Source: Tetrastigma voinierianum (taxonomy: Eukaryota; Streptophyta; Magnoliopsida; Vitales; Vitaceae). From it: a DNA stretch of 64,000 nucleotides. The stretch is from the NCBI GenBank assembly GCA_016808115.1, contig JAEQBH010000660.1:62001-126000 (forward strand), in the 5' to 3' direction. Below, in pieces: positions 31,541 to 43,735 of the stretch (the stretch's first letter is position 1; each line of letters begins with the position of its first letter). The position numbers and the translations under genes are program-made. The notes under the pieces are model-generated. The model worked only from the letters and a program-made list of their open reading frames with translations. It made no database searches and was not told where the DNA came from.

Positions 31541-33840
31541 TTGAAATCATCAAAGACCGATCTTTGTTGAAGAAACATATTGATTTCGACATTTTAACCT
31601 TCAAAACGTTTTTTTTTAAGGTTTAATTTTATGATTTTTCTATGGTTGATCTTGGTTGTTATTAGATGAATATCAATGATCAAAGATTCTGGAAAAATAA
31701 TTTTGAATGTGATTCAAACATGAAATCAGTTTTGAAATAGAGATTGTTGAAAATATGTGATGTAGCCTTGCTGTGCAGTGGTGGTGAAATTTCGATTTTT
31801 AAAAATACTTGGACATGTTATTCTCAGATTTGATCTTGGAAATAATATTTAGATTCATGAGAGATTTTTATCAAGCCCTGGTTAGGTCGGATTTATCTCT
31901 AGAAATTGTAGAAAAATCTTCAAACCCAGAATTGCAATTTTCCAATGTTCTGGATGCATCAATGGAGTTTCGATTTTTTTGAAATTTTTGAAGAAGATAA
32001 TTCAATGATTTTATTTTGAAATAAAATCTAGACATCCCAAATTTAATTTTAGGCTTTGGATTTATCCAAATCGGATTTAAATTGGATTTTTAAAAATTGA
32101 AACAATATAATGTACAGATTTGGGAAGGCTGCTGTGAACGCCCACAGATCCAAATTTTTAATTGTTTTTTTTTCAATTAACTATTCTAGATATTTTCGAG
32201 ATTTGATCTTGGAATTAAATTCTAGACTTTTGAAATTTAATTTTAGGCTTTGGAATTATCCAAATCGAATTTAAATTGAATTTTTAAAAATTAAAACAAG
32301 TTGGCTACATGGACTGGGCTGGGTTTGTAAAAATATTTAGGCATACAATTTTCCGTTCCAGCCCTTGAAACAAAGTTTTCCAGAAACTTTAGGATGTTAA
32401 TTAAATTCTAGAAGCTTCCGGAATAATTTTCTGAATTTTAAAAGAATTGCTTTGAATTTTACAAATTAATCAGGCATTTTGGTATGTCCAGAAAAGTGAA
32501 TAGCAAGCTTTAATTTTGAAATGTTCAAAGGGCATGAAGTTGACAAGCTATAAAATGGCAGATTAATTGTGAATTAATATTGGAACATATGGTTTTAATT
32601 TAATTTGATTAAATTAAAAATATTCCTTTAAAATTGCATATGAAACCTAATTGAATCGTACTACACTTTTAAGCAATCTTAGTTCAAGAATTAGGCCTTA
32701 GTGACAAAGAGTTAGACCGAGGTTTTTTGGTTTTGAAAAATTAAAACTTAGAATGTCGTTATCAAATAATAATACATTAGATGTATGCTAAGGGTGTATG
32801 AAACAAGCATGATGGTTGGTTAGGGGCTGAGCCCCATGGTGATTGAGCATATGCATGTTTTCTTTTAATGGTAAATAGGGCCTACCTGTCCCTATCTTTT
32901 TCTCTCTATCTCTATTGTCTTCTCTTCTCATCTAAATCCCCCTTAAAACTTAAGGCCTTCTCTTTTGAATGTAATTAGATTGCATAGGATTATGTTAGAT
33001 TGAAGATGCAAAGGAGCAAGGAGTAGAAGGAGGCGCCATGAAGAAAAAGATCCTTGTTGTAAATTTGATTCATTTTTGAAAGGGTTGTAATTCATGCATG
33101 TCCTAGGTATGACCTAGTCAATTCCTTCATGGCTCGAGGAGTGTGAAAGAATCCATAACCATGCCATATAGCTAGGAAACTATCCTTTTATATAGTTATG
33201 TGATGGAATGTTCATAAGCCATGCTTATTAAAAAAAGATGAGACTTAAATAATAAATCCCTCATTAAACTATATTAAACCAAAAGTCTTCCATTAATATG
33301 GCTAGAACTAGAGTTCTTTTAGAGTTTTGGTTGTTGGGTAAACCCAAGCCCTCTCTACACGAATATATTCAAACCATGGAAGCACGTTTTCCGGATTAAT
33401 GGGCCGAGTTTAATTGAGTTCATTGGTTTGTTGGGTAAACCCAAGTTCAATGGGCTTGGAGACAAGTAGGGTAGTGTATATAAGAGATGTACATGTGTCA
33501 AAGAGTTGATAACCTAATGATGGTTCACACATCAATCAATTGATAGCACTAAATTCAATAATTGCAAGTAGATGCAATTGGTATGTATGATACCTACCTT
33601 TTGACCCAAGGTGACTTGTTGGGTAAACCCAAGGTCATTAAGGTAAGATTGGATATCAACCCAGTAGGAGAACTTCTATATAGGTTTTCTCGGGTTCATT
33701 GTGAGGGCTATGAGTTTGAAATAAAATAGTGGGAATCATAATATGTTTATTAAAGACGTAATAATCTGTATTTTAAGTACAATCTAACAATATCTCTTTT
33801 TACTTCTAGGTTGTTTGAACAATCATCATATCTTCAAATT
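31541..33840 (+). other. Coding-less copia leader between two LTRs
   Basis: 2.3 kb, AT-rich, without a credible ORF. It contains a duplicated block (TTTAATTTTAGGCTTTGGA at about 32040 and 32225). It also has three copies of the inverted repeat TTGGGTAAACCCAA (near 33335, 33433 and 33618). gag-pol is absent, so the element is non-autonomous or internally deleted. Confidence 0.7.
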
Positions 33841-34205
33841 TGATGATTGGGTATAGATTGAGGTATTCCAAGGTAATTGAATAGCCAATAAAGGATTCAC
33901 CACTCCTGATAGAAGGGGGGTATACCCTAGGCCATCTTTTAGAGATCATGACTCGGAATCTCTGGCTAGAATAATCATGCCTTGAAGAAGAGTCTTCAGT
34001 GGCATGCCTTTTTAGTAATGGATCTCGGAGACAAGATAAGTATTATGCTAGTTCATCTAGTGGGAGCATATGCATAATCCATGCTCTGAACCAAGTCAGG
34101 TATAGTATGGAGTGAAATGATAACATTGTACAATATATTGCATATGGAAAGGTTCGTAGTCAAACCCTTGACTCTTCCGGTCAATTGGGGTTCATGATGT
34201 GTTGC
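33841..34205 (+). mobile_element. Ty1/copia LTR (right copy), first part
   Basis: It starts TGATGATTGGGTATAG like the left copy. It is interrupted at GTTGC by solo LTR D and continues at 35637. Confidence 0.85.
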
Positions 34206-35636
34206 TGATTAGTGCCCAAAAAGTGCTATTTTGAACCCTATTTATTATAGGTTTTGAGTGCTTTTTGTATACTAATCATTCTAATTAACTTGTTACATTA
34301 AAGGTCCCTACTATTCTCACAGGTCGCATTTTGTAGAATTTGGGGTTTGCGAAGATAATCATTCAACATTGTTGAGTCGATCCAAACATTAGAATTCGAG
34401 TCAAACTCGACATCATAGATCAGAGACGAGAGGAAAGAACAGCGAGAAAATAGAAGAAAAATGAAGCAGGGAGAAATGGAATAGTAGCACGGAACAATCT
34501 TTGGAAATTCCTTCTGGCTGGAATTTCGCTATCATAAGCGAAAATTACTATTATAAAAAATTTCAATTTAAGCCCACTATGGCGAATTTCGCTATGATGT
34601 GAAATTTCACTATCATAAGCGAATTTTCGCACTGACAAGTGAAAATCAGCATGCATAGCAAAATTATGCACTCTGTTTTTATCAAGAACTAGTTTTTGGT
34701 TTCTCTTTCTACCCTTGTAATAGCTTTTGTTTCCGTTTGTTTTTGTAATTTCCCTTGCTCTAAGCCGTATATAAGCTAGAGTCAAGGGTTGTAACAATCA
34801 ATCACTTCACAATAAATTTTTGGAGAAGCTTTCAGCTCTCCCGTTTTCTCTGCTTCATTTTCTTCCCCTTTCTTTTCTATTTTCTTGGTTGCCAAACACC
34901 CTCCAAGGATGACAACTTGGAGGATGAGCGGCTAAAACCCTTCCTCCTTGAAGGAAAATTTCTTGGAGTGGATACAGAGGCTGGAGGTTCCCACATTTTC
35001 TGGGTATACCTTGCCAGTTTGTGTTCCTTTGACTCTAGGTTTTAAATCCCTGATTCACCTTGAATGACCTTTATTTGATAATCTTTTAAGGGTTTAGTAG
35101 TGCTTATTGCTAGATCCCACTTTGAGATTCAATCAGTACCACTCTATTAATCATTGTGAAATTGAGTCGGGAAAATTGTTTCCTCTTTATCATTATTGGC
35201 TCTTTGCCTCGATAAGCCACCATGCTCAAAAGGATAATTATTTTAGGTTAGGTTTTATAGCTAAATGAAGATCCCGGTTCGGGGAGATGACCATATAATC
35301 ATCCTCCCACGATGCGAAAATAACGAAAGGACCCTCGGTTGCCTAGAATCCTAGCTCGGTACCACGATGCTTGAGAGACCTCTTTTATTATTTTTCTTAT
35401 TTTACTTCATTTTCATTTTCAGTTTTCACCATCAAAACCCCCTGTTTTTAGCAAACCCCATAATCCAAATTAAATTCACCATTTTTGAACTCCACTGCAA
35501 ATCATTTGTACAAAGAAAACCCATCCACAGTGTTTTGACCACAGACCACTATCTGCGGTAGCTTTGCTTTCTGGCTGATGGGAAGAACAGGATCGTTTTT
35601 TGGTGATTCGGATCCACCCTCTTTGTAGCTGAATCA
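34206..35636 (+). mobile_element. Solo LTR D (TGATTAGTGC family) with GTTGC target duplication
   Basis: A 1431-bp LTR from TGATTAGTGCCC to CTGAATCA, flanked by GTTGC on both sides (34201-34205 and 35637-35641). It lies inside the right copia LTR, and the flanks join to match the intact left LTR near 30747. It is the best-defined member of this LTR family and the reference for copies A, B and C. No ORF. Confidence 0.93.
34768..34775 (+). promoter_or_regulatory. TATA box of LTR D
   Basis: TATATAAG. The AATTTCGCTAT/ATAGCGAAATT-like motif cluster lies 100-260 bp upstream (34510-34670). Confidence 0.6.
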
Positions 35637-36378
35637 GTTGCTAGATACCTCTCTTGACTTGCTTGAATCAAAGGGTTGATTCAAGTGACCAGCACCTGTC
35701 GAAAACTTGTGGGTCACGGTTAGAGGTTTGAAGAAGAAAATGGTATTAGGATTTAGGATCCAAAAGGTGAGAGATGTAATTTAGATGAGATCGAGATTGA
35801 AGAATAATGTAGAGTTAGACCATTTAAAGTTACAGAAGATCCAGGAGTCATTCTAGATGACCATATGGGTCATTAGGTTCATTCTTGAGCTAAAGCCCAT
35901 GCGATACACACTACATGCATGAGGATGCATGTGTGAGCACCACCCTCTTTGTGGGGGCACTAATCCTCTTCTCCATATGTTTGGCTCATATATATAATAG
36001 TAATGGACTAAATTAAATCAAGTCATTCACATGGAAGAGAGAGAGAAAGCGTTTATCTCATCTTCTATAGCATATATAAAGGCTTGATGCCAGGCATAAC
36101 ATAGATCAAGCCACTTATCTTTGATTTCTTCTCGACCTTGTGGATCACCATTGGTGATGCTTTGCGCCCAGGCGCTCATTAGTTTTACTGCATCTTCTCC
36201 GAGAGCATCATCTACATCAAAGGAGGTCAAAAACTACAAAGGTAATAGTTTCTAAACACCTTATGGCATGGTTATTCGAATTTGAATGATTAAAGAAGAT
36301 CCATAGATGGGATTTTTCTGTACTTTTTTGTATTTCGCTATGCTTTGCATGAGATGAAGCCCTGGAAAAATCCTTACA
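35637..36378 (+). mobile_element. Ty1/copia LTR (right copy), second part
   Basis: It continues the LTR after solo LTR D (CTCTTGACTTGCTTGAATCA onward) and ends near TCCTTACA at 36378. No matching target duplication was found. Confidence 0.8.
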
Positions 36379-37216
36379 AATACGTCCAAAAACCCTAGAT
36401 TGTAAGTTTAGAACATAATGAAGATCGTGTACATCATAAATTTTGGAGAAAACATGAAAGTAAAGGTAGAAAAACTCTAATGCTGAAATATTGGTGGATT
36501 CTCAGTGTTCTTCCTCCGATTTACGAGTCTTCCAAAGGTAGATGTAGATCTCTATGTCCATCTCCCTCTTCTTTCTAGAGTCGAACCCTCGAAAGTAAGA
36601 ACCCTCGTCTTGTCTTAAAAACCCTTATTTATAGTCTTGGGATATGGGCCATTGATGGGCTAAAAGTTAGACAAATTTCTATTCTTGTCCGTCGTGGTTC
36701 ATAGTAGCGAAGAGGATCTTTGCCACGACAAACACCTTCGCTGCGGTGAAGGGGTTGTTCATTGCAGTGAACCCATAGCCTACTTCCTTCATCAAATATT
36801 CCTTCCACTACTTGGTGAATCGGTAACATGCTTCATTTGTTGCTCTTACGGTTTAAGCGGAAGTAGTAACGAAGTGCTCTTCTTGCGATGAGCAACCTGG
36901 ATTACAACATAACTTCTTCGTTCGGTTTTAAATTTGGTGTTCTTGGCATCAGTCGAAAGATCTTGAATTTAGAATCCATCCATATGAAGCTTGATACCAT
37001 TTGAGCTCATCATAAGCGAAAAAAATTGGAATCTGATATTTTGTTGTTTATCTTTAATGTGGGAAGTGATTTTCCTCATTTTCTCCAAATTCCGTTAAAT
37101 GGTTAACCTAATTACAAAAATGAACATTTAGAGCATTAGGACACTTATTTAACATAAAAACTACTAAAAACTAATTAAAACATAGGGTAAAAAATGAGTA
37201 CTTTATATACTCATCA
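36379..37216 (-). mobile_element. LTR F of a minus-strand gypsy element
   Basis: On the minus strand it starts TGATGAGTATATAAAGTACTC at 37216, right after a purine tract. Its other end is unclear but is not beyond about 36379. It contains CCTTCGCTGCGGTGAAGG (36735-36752) and related hairpin-like motifs, and a TATA box at 36634-36626. No ORF. Confidence 0.7.
36626..36634 (-). promoter_or_regulatory. TATA box of LTR F
   Basis: CTATAAATA on the minus strand, about 100-250 bp downstream of the palindromic motif group at 36690-36880. Confidence 0.55.
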
Positions 37217-38232
37217 CACCCCCAAGTTTAAATTCTTGTTTGTCCCCAAGCAAGAGATTAACTTAAAACAAAAAAAAACATACTGATAATGACATGAAAT
37301 AACAAAAATGAGATGAGTATGATAATATGATGCCAAGAAGAAATAGCAACATGAACACAATTTAGCAATATTAGCTTTCGCAACCAAAATTTAGGGTCCT
37401 TAAATTGTTGAACTCTTTGAGGAACTTGGCAAAGCAAAACAAGGTGAGCAAAGAAAATCAACTCCCCAAATCCTCAATTACTTTTCTCAAGGAATCTAAT
37501 TGTGGGTTATAGTATGATCTCTAGTGTATGGTAAGGTCCTAGTACCCCCAAACTTAAGCTCAACTCACCTATTTGGAAGAATCTAACAAAGAAAGGATAG
37601 AGGCATACCCTTTTATTCATGCAGAAATACACAAAGAGCCTAAATACCTAAAAAATGACGATTGCCAAGAAGTTTTAGATGAGTGTTCCTATATCGGGGA
37701 TCCATTGGTGACTTCCCACCAGTTGGCTAAGGGCACCAAGCATTAAATTCCCTTCAAACTTCACCCCCGAACACTCAACCAAACTCAAGCCCTAGGTTTT
37801 AGGAAGGATCCATCTTCTATCCCATCTAGTGGGCGGTGATCAATGACTCGGCCCGATTAGCTCAGGGCATTAGGCTTTAAAAGGCCCCTCAGACTGTGCC
37901 TAGGATTATGATTGGATGATCCCACTTATTCTTATTCACATACTTATTTTTGACATTTTTCTTTTTATTTTCTTTTTATCTTTCTTTTTCAATTTTTCTA
38001 TTGTTTTTGCAATTTTCTTTTTTTGGTTGGGGCTCAATGGCAATCCTCCCATCACTTAGGTGGTTAGAATCCTCCAATGTTAGTTGAATTCAAGGCAAAG
38101 GGGTCCGAGACTTAGGTATACAATGGAGATCAAAAGTGTGTGTGTGATAAATTCCTTGAAAAATAGCTTCTTGAAGCACAAGGGGGGTGACTAAGCTAAG
38201 TCACCCATACCAAGCAAGCACACAATTCCAAA
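37217..38232 (-). other. 3' region of the minus-strand gypsy element, with polypurine tract
   Basis: On the minus strand AAACTTGGGGGTG directly precedes the LTR, preceded by GCTTGGGGACAAACAAG. This arrangement (a GCTTG-GGACAA-CAA phrase, then AACTTGGGGGTGTG) is familiar from the 3' ends of plant gypsy elements. The rest is AT-rich and non-coding, up to the next insertion at 38233. Confidence 0.7.
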
Positions 38233-38457
38233 TGTAAAACCCGAGTAAATTTGAATTTTTCCAAATAAAAAAAAAAAGGGCAAACACGGTGAACTTGTCG
38301 CTATAATATATGTTGAAAACCTTGAATTTTTCTAGATCTCGGATGACGAAACTGACCTTACTATTGAATTCGTCTTGCGAAATCTAGTTACCCAAGTAAA
38401 TTTCGTTGAATTCCAAGACAGTCGGAATTTCACGTTTTTTGAGGCAACGGGTGTCGA

Positions 38458-38533
38458 GTGACACATGGCAAGCCATGTGTCACAATGCATGCAAAGGAAA
38501 ATGCATGTAGGACACATGGCAAGCCATGTGTCC
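38458..38533. repeat. Two long palindromes upstream of the LTR TATA box
   Basis: At 38458-38483 the arms GTGACACATGGC and GCCATGTGTCAC are separated by AA, a perfect 12-bp inverted repeat. At 38510-38533 the arms GGACACATGGC and GCCATGTGTCC are again separated by AA. The 3' LTR keeps decayed versions (48774-48862). Confidence 0.95.
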
Positions 38534-38556
38534 ACATGCATGGAACATGGAATGTC

Positions 38557-38563
38557 TATAAAA
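38557..38563 (+). promoter_or_regulatory. TATA box of the 5' LTR
   Basis: TATAAAA, 24 bp after the second palindrome and just before a GGGATGGAGATCAG block and a purine-rich leader. It is identical in the 3' LTR (48886-48892). Confidence 0.7.
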
Positions 38564-39308
38564 TGGGATGGAGATCAGTTCGTAGAGGGGGAGAGGAACA
38601 AAAAGGAAAGGAAGGAAAAAGGAAAAGGAAAGGAAGGAAAGGAAGAGAAGAAAGAAAGAAAGAAGGAGAAAGAAAAGAGAGAGAAAGGAAAATGGTCAGA
38701 TTACGTGATTCGAAACTCACCAGACCAAGAAGTAAAGTCCAAATATTCGATGAGGGCTATGCTCTAAGAGGTAGGGATTCTTCCTATTTTGGTTATTTTT
38801 CACCATAAGAGCTGTGGGGTTGTGTCTTTGCCTTAAGGGGCTATTTGGCCGAATTTCAAAATATGGGAATGCTACCCTATTTTGATCCTACACACTGCCA
38901 GATTTCAGGACTGATTTTTAGGTAGGAAATAGAGGGACTTCAGACTTAGGTCCTTCATGTAAATAGAATTTGCATTAGTGAACTTGATGTAGGTTTTGAA
39001 TCTTAAATCGGGACCTCCTAAAGCTAGGAGTTATGAATTACATTCAGGAATTTATACCGTTGAATTTGTTTATTTATTTATTAATCAAAATTTTGGTGAT
39101 TTCAATAAAGATTTGTACTAATTTCATGGACTATTTTGGTGGTCTGTTAAAGACCGATTGGTGGCTGGTGAGGACTAGTTCATATTTGCTAGGATTGATT
39201 GTGCCACTGTTTTGGTGGTGCATTATGGCAGGCTTGGCGATGTGCAGGTGTGGATTTGTCTAAAGAGTGTTGTGCTTGATTTTGTGATAACATGCTTGAT
39301 TGTTCTTG

Positions 39309-39310
<2 letters not shown>

Positions 39311-39363
<53 letters not shown>
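39311..39363. repeat. (TA)n microsatellite
   Basis: About 26 TA units inside the 5' LTR, within the part absent from the 3' LTR. Confidence 0.98.
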
Positions 39364-39366
<3 letters not shown>

Positions 39367-40308
39367 TTAATATGTTAGCAATTAGATGAAATATATTTAG
39401 AAATTATATACTTTTGACATAATTATCAACGATACATGATAAATTGTATGTTAGATTATCCATATGGCATTCATTACATGAGACATGGAAATTGATATGA
39501 AATGGCATAGCCATTGCACCTGCCTTTGAACATGCTTTCATGGGTGTAAGTGCATAATTGCGATCAAACACCATACTTGGTGATTTGATAGGTAAATTTG
39601 TGCGTTATTTGAAGTGTGATCCTGTATTCTGAAACATGAAAATATGTGTCGGGTAATAGCAAGCATGGATAGATACCCCCTCAGGTGAAAGACCTGGTAT
39701 TTTTGGCTATATATGGGTCTAATGATGAAAACCTGTGAAAGTGTAGGAATGCATGCGAAGCCTACGATGAGACCCCGAAAATTCGCTACCCACAAAAGAC
39801 ACATGATTTTGTAAAAGAAAGTAGTCATTAGAATATGACATCCAAAAGGTTTTGGTTTATAAACAAAATGGAAATTTGTTTGAAATGATCATTGGATCAC
39901 GATTAATCAATGACGGTTTTTATCATGCATGGGCATTGTGGTGTGTGATGAGGTCGATGAATTGACTTGGGGAATTTATTACTTTTGGCATCACAGCGGT
40001 AGTGGGTCGATGTGACCCGAGACATAGGTACATGATTGAGTCTCATCTCATTTCATGGCATGACATATAGAATTCCATGACAAACTTGCATAATCTGTAC
40101 GAAATGGTTGATGTGAATGCAAATGCTAGCATTGCATGTGCACTTAGGTGGATAGTAGCCTCTGCCCAGGAAGTTTCTGTTGGGTGTGACACCTATGTAG
40201 GGATAAAATTTCGAGTGCGAGGCTTGGAGACCTTAGATGAACAGCTTTCATTAGGGTAAAAATTGTGAAGAAAGTCGAATTGTGGCTTTGTAACATTTTT
40301 GTAAAAGC

Positions 40309-40880
40309 TAGCCACGTTTCAGTTAGAAGGCGAATCCCAAATATGGTGGGATTAGGTCAAAGCCTCGAGTGACTTAGAGGCAATGACATGGGAAGAGTTC
40401 CGAGAGCTCTTAATAAGTAAGTTTTTCCCAACATCTGCTCTCGACATGCAGAAGCTCTGGAGTTTCTGGAATTTAGACAAGGAATCTGACAACGCTTGAA
40501 TACATGGCTAAGTTCTTGGATGTATTCAGTGATGTTTATTTAGCCCGCGGACACGGCGAGGTGAGAGGTTTGGATGGACTAAAACTATCAATCCAGGGTA
40601 AAGTTGTGGAACTTCTCCTACAAGATATGGACTTGATGGTCAGGACAACTATGGCCGTTGAGAGGGAAGTAGATGACGTACGGAACATCCGAGATGCGGG
40701 TGTTAAGGATAAGAGGAAGGAGAGCCAATTTTTTTCTTCGAGCTCAAGGAAGAAGTAGAGGACTTCTACTCCGCAGCAGTTTTAAAGACAAGGAGACTAT
40801 CAGAGCCAAGGCCAAGGTCGATCATCCCATAGTGGGAGACACTTGAGGGGCTCCAGTCGAGAAGAGACGAGGACATGTTT
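40309..40880 (+). pseudogene. gag of the chromovirus-like element, N-terminally deleted
   Basis: It begins inside the capsid (ATFQLEGESQIWWD), then AMTWEEFRELLISKFFPTSA near 40386-40445. An open stretch from 40504 follows: MAKFLDVF, GLDGLKLSIQGKVVELLLQD, MVRTTMAVEREVDD, DAGVKDKRKESQ. In other frames near 40800-40890 come QSQGQGRSSHSGRHLRGSSR and TCFHCHR, the beginning of a CCHC zinc knuckle whose remaining residues are lost. Confidence 0.87.
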
Positions 40881-41009
40881 CCATTGCCATCGGCAGTTTT
40901 TGAGGTGGGATTAATCCTGGAATCAGGAATCTCAGAGTTATGGGACACCTCAGTCCCAGTCATTAGTGGGATGTACACAAATGTAATTTATTCCTCCTTA
41001 CCCCACTAT

Positions 41010-41400
41010 GGGCGAAGAGACAATTTGATTCTGGTGCATCTCATTCCTTTATTGCTGCATCTTAAGTGAAAGATTTAGGCTTAAAGGTTGAAACCTCGGA
41101 AAAGCCATTGTATGTGAATTCTCCCCTAGGAACTAGGGTGAGTATTGATATGATATGTCGAGATTGTAAGTTAGAGATCTCAGGGATTCTGCTCATTGTA
41201 GACCTTCGGCTCATGGACAGGTCGGAGTTTGATGTTATCCTTGGGATGGATAAGCTAACGGCACACCAAGTCTTCATTGATTGTGATCGTAGGAGGGTTA
41301 CTGCCTACACACCAGATGATGTTTTTGTTATGTTTCAGGGGGATAAGCACGATGTTATGCCCCAAGCTGTGTACGATTCTAGGTGGCACGAACAGTTGTA
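41010..41400 (+). pseudogene. Retropepsin-like aspartic protease of the chromovirus-like element
   Basis: The active-site block FDSGASHSFI (41024-41053) is followed by a stop. An open stretch of 111 codons follows: VKDLGLKVETSEKPLYVNS, MICRDCKLEISG and FDVILGMDKLTAHQVFIDCD (usually GMDWLxxHxAxIDC). It ends KHDVMPQAVYD. It would process Gag-Pol. The catalytic DSG triad is readable, but the frame is broken just after it. Confidence 0.88.
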
Positions 41401-42460
41401 AGGTTAGCTGCCAAACCTTACCTTGGAGGACGAGGCGAGACAAGAGTTGGTTCTACCTCAGGTAGTTTACGAGTATAAGGATGTTTTTCCATAGGAATTA
41501 CCAGGATTACCTCTGCATAGGGATATAGACTTCTGTATCAAGTTATACCCTGATACATCTTCTATTGCTATGACACTGCATAGAATAATGCCTACTGAGT
41601 TGCAAGAACTCAAGGTCCAATTGCAAGAATTATTGGACAGGGGTTTTATTAGATCGAGCACTTCTCCTTGGGGCGCTCCGGTACTGTTTGCCAAAAAGAA
41701 AGACAAGACCCTTCAACTGTGCATTGACTACCGACAGTTGAAAAGGGTTACGATTAAATCGATATCCTTTACCAAGGATTGATGATTTGTTTGATCAATT
41801 GAGAGGGGCATGGGTCTACTTCAAGATAGATCTCCGCACCAGTTATCATCAGTTGAGGGTTAGGGAGGTAGATATCCCTTAGACAGTGTTTAGAACACGA
41901 TACGGGCATTTTGAGTTCACAGTAATGCCATTCAGGTTGACAAATGCTCCAGCTGCATTCATGGACTCATGCTTAGGGTCTTTCAACCCTATCTAGATCA
42001 GTTTGTTATGGTCTTAGGTAGACGATATTTTGATGCTCGAGTTGAAGGAGGAGCATGAGGATCGTTTGAGGATTGTTCTCCATGCTTTGAGAAACCATCG
42101 GTTGTATACTTAAATTCAAAAAAAATGTGAATTTTGGCTTACTAAGGTAAGATTCTTGGGTCATGTGGTATTGGCAGTGTCTCAATGGACCCGGAGAAGG
42201 TTGAGGCAGTTATGAGTTGGGAGAGACCTAAGTCAGTCTTCGAGATACGCAGTTTCTTAAGATTGGCAGGGTATTACAAGAGGTTCATTGAGGACTTCTC
42301 CCGATTAGCTAGGCCTATGATGAAATTAACCCAAAAGGAGGTTAAGTTTGAGTGGAATGACTTGTGTGAGAGGGCATTCCAGGTATTGAAAAGGCGTGCC
42401 GGCTCTATTACGATAGTCCCGAGAGAATTAAGGGAATACGAGTGTATTGTGATGCCCCGA
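41401..42460 (+). pseudogene. Reverse transcriptase of the chromovirus-like element
   Basis: LPLHRDIDFCIKLYPDTSSI, IMPTELQELKVQLQELLDRG, FIRSSTSPWGAPVLFAKKKD and LCIDYRQLKRVTIKS give fingers and palm to 41780. After a frame change come RIDDLFDQLRGAWVYFKIDL, SYHQLRVREVDIP and RYGHFEFTVMPFRLTNAPAA. The catalytic VDDIL near 42020 is out of frame because of an upstream shift. The thumb and connection are open at 42185-42400 (MDPEKVEAVMSWERPKSVFE, FLRLAGYYKRFIEDFSRLAR). Confidence 0.9.
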
Positions 42461-42890
42461 AGGACGGGTGGGATGTGTTTGGTGCGATGCGGGAGGGTTA
42501 TGGCTTATGGTTCTCTACAATTAAAGAATCATGAGCGAAGTTACCCACACATGATATGGAATTGACGGCCATTGTCTTTGCCTTGAAGATTTAGCTCCAC
42601 TACCTATATGGTGAGAAGTTCGAGGTGTTTTCGGATCACAAAAGTCTGAACTACATCTTTACCCAGCAGGAGACCTCAATATGAGGCAACGCAAGTGGAT
42701 GGAGTATTTAGAGGATTATGAGTTCACTTTGCATTACCATCCTGGTAAGGCAAATGTGGTGGTTGATGCTCTGGCCAGAGTGGCCAGGGGGTATTGGTTG
42801 AAGTATAGCTTCCGAGGGAGTAAGCGGATCTTTCGAGTGATGGGACAGTGTAGACTGCACTATAGAGATAGACTCGGGGTATTTTAGGGA
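42461..42890 (+). pseudogene. RNase H of the chromovirus-like element
   Basis: VMAYGSLQLKNHERSYP, then after a shift HDMELTAIVFALKI (catalytic Glu), LHYLYGEKFEVFSDHKSLNY (Asp) and YIFTQQE. Finally MRQRKWMEYLEDYEFTLHYH and PGKANVVVDALARVARG (last Asp region) to about 42790. It lacks a single continuous frame. Confidence 0.88.
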
Positions 42891-43735
42891 GTTTGGTGGC
42901 TACGCCTTCCCTACTAAGCAGAGTGATTGAGTCCTAGGGACAAGACACAGAGTTAGCGTCCATCAAGGACCAGGTACGGTTAGGTATCGGGGCCATTCAT
43001 AGGGATGGTAGTCTTCGGTATAGGGACAGTATTATGGTTCCCCGGTTGCGGATTTGAAGAGTCCTCGGGGGTTACATTGCTCGGTTTCTTTATGCGTCGA
43101 ATTGGCAAAAAAATGTACCATGATCTTCGTCGGCAGTTTTACTAGAGTGGAATGAAGCAGCAAGTTAAGGATTTTGTTCGTCAGTGTCTCACGTGTTAGT
43201 AGGTAAAAATTTGAACACTGGTAGCCAGGTTACTCGACCATTGGAGGTAGTAGGTAGAAATGGGAGCACATCGGTGGATTTTGTGACGCTTCGCTTGCCA
43301 CAGGACATCGCGAGGGCAGCATGGCAGCGGTGTGGGTGATCGTGGGCCAGAGCTCCACAAAGGTCGACACACTTTCTAGCCGTATGGATGACCTTCCCTC
43401 TAGAGGAATTCTGCAGGTTATACATACGAGAGATTGTCCAGTTACATGGAGTGCCAGTCTCTATAGTATCGGACCAAGATCCTAGGTTTATGGCTCTTTT
43501 TTGGGAGAGTTTCCAAAGTGCCATAGGGACACAATTGATGATGAGCACCGCTTTTCATCCCTAGACGGACGGTCAGTCTGAGAGGACCATCCAGACGTTA
43601 GAGGACATGCTACGGGCATGTGTCCTAAATCTTAAGGGTTGTTGGGAGGAGCATTTACTCTTAGTAGAATTTTCCTACAACAACGGTTATCAAGTGAGTA
43701 TACAGATGGCACCCTATGAGGCAATATATAGGCGG
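42891..43735 (+). pseudogene. Integrase N-terminus and catalytic core of the chromovirus-like element
   Basis: Zinc-finger remnants (KQQVKDFVRQCLTC near 43155-43200) precede the core. The first catalytic Asp region near 43280-43390 is badly eroded (FLAVWMTFPLEEFCRLYIRE). SIVSDQDPRFMALFWESFQS (second Asp) and the TDGQSERTIQTLEDMLRACV block (Glu) at 43450-43620 are clear. EFSYNNGYQVSIQMAPYEAI ends at 43735, where LTR L1 inserts. The rest of the gene resumes at 47846. Confidence 0.88.

Larger units (their letters stand above)
38233..40308 (+). mobile_element. 5' LTR of the chromovirus-like element
   Basis: It starts TGTAAAACCC and shares with the 3' LTR the blocks AAACCTTGAATTTTTCTAGATCTCG, ACACATGGCAAG, TCTATAAAATGGGATGGAGA, a purine-rich tract and AATTGTGAAGAAAGTCG. 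It is cut at TTTTTGTAAAAG (40308), where gag sequence begins, so its 3' end is lost. It is longer than the other LTR because the latter lacks about 755 bp (39135-39890). Confidence 0.85.

Noticed and set aside
38458..38808. Lys/Glu-rich ORFs (also 48857-49151)
   Set aside because: They are purine-rich leader sequence duplicated in the two LTRs of the chromovirus-like element.
39311..39363. (TA)n as a regulatory or cruciform element
   Set aside because: Plain microsatellite, absent from the partner LTR.
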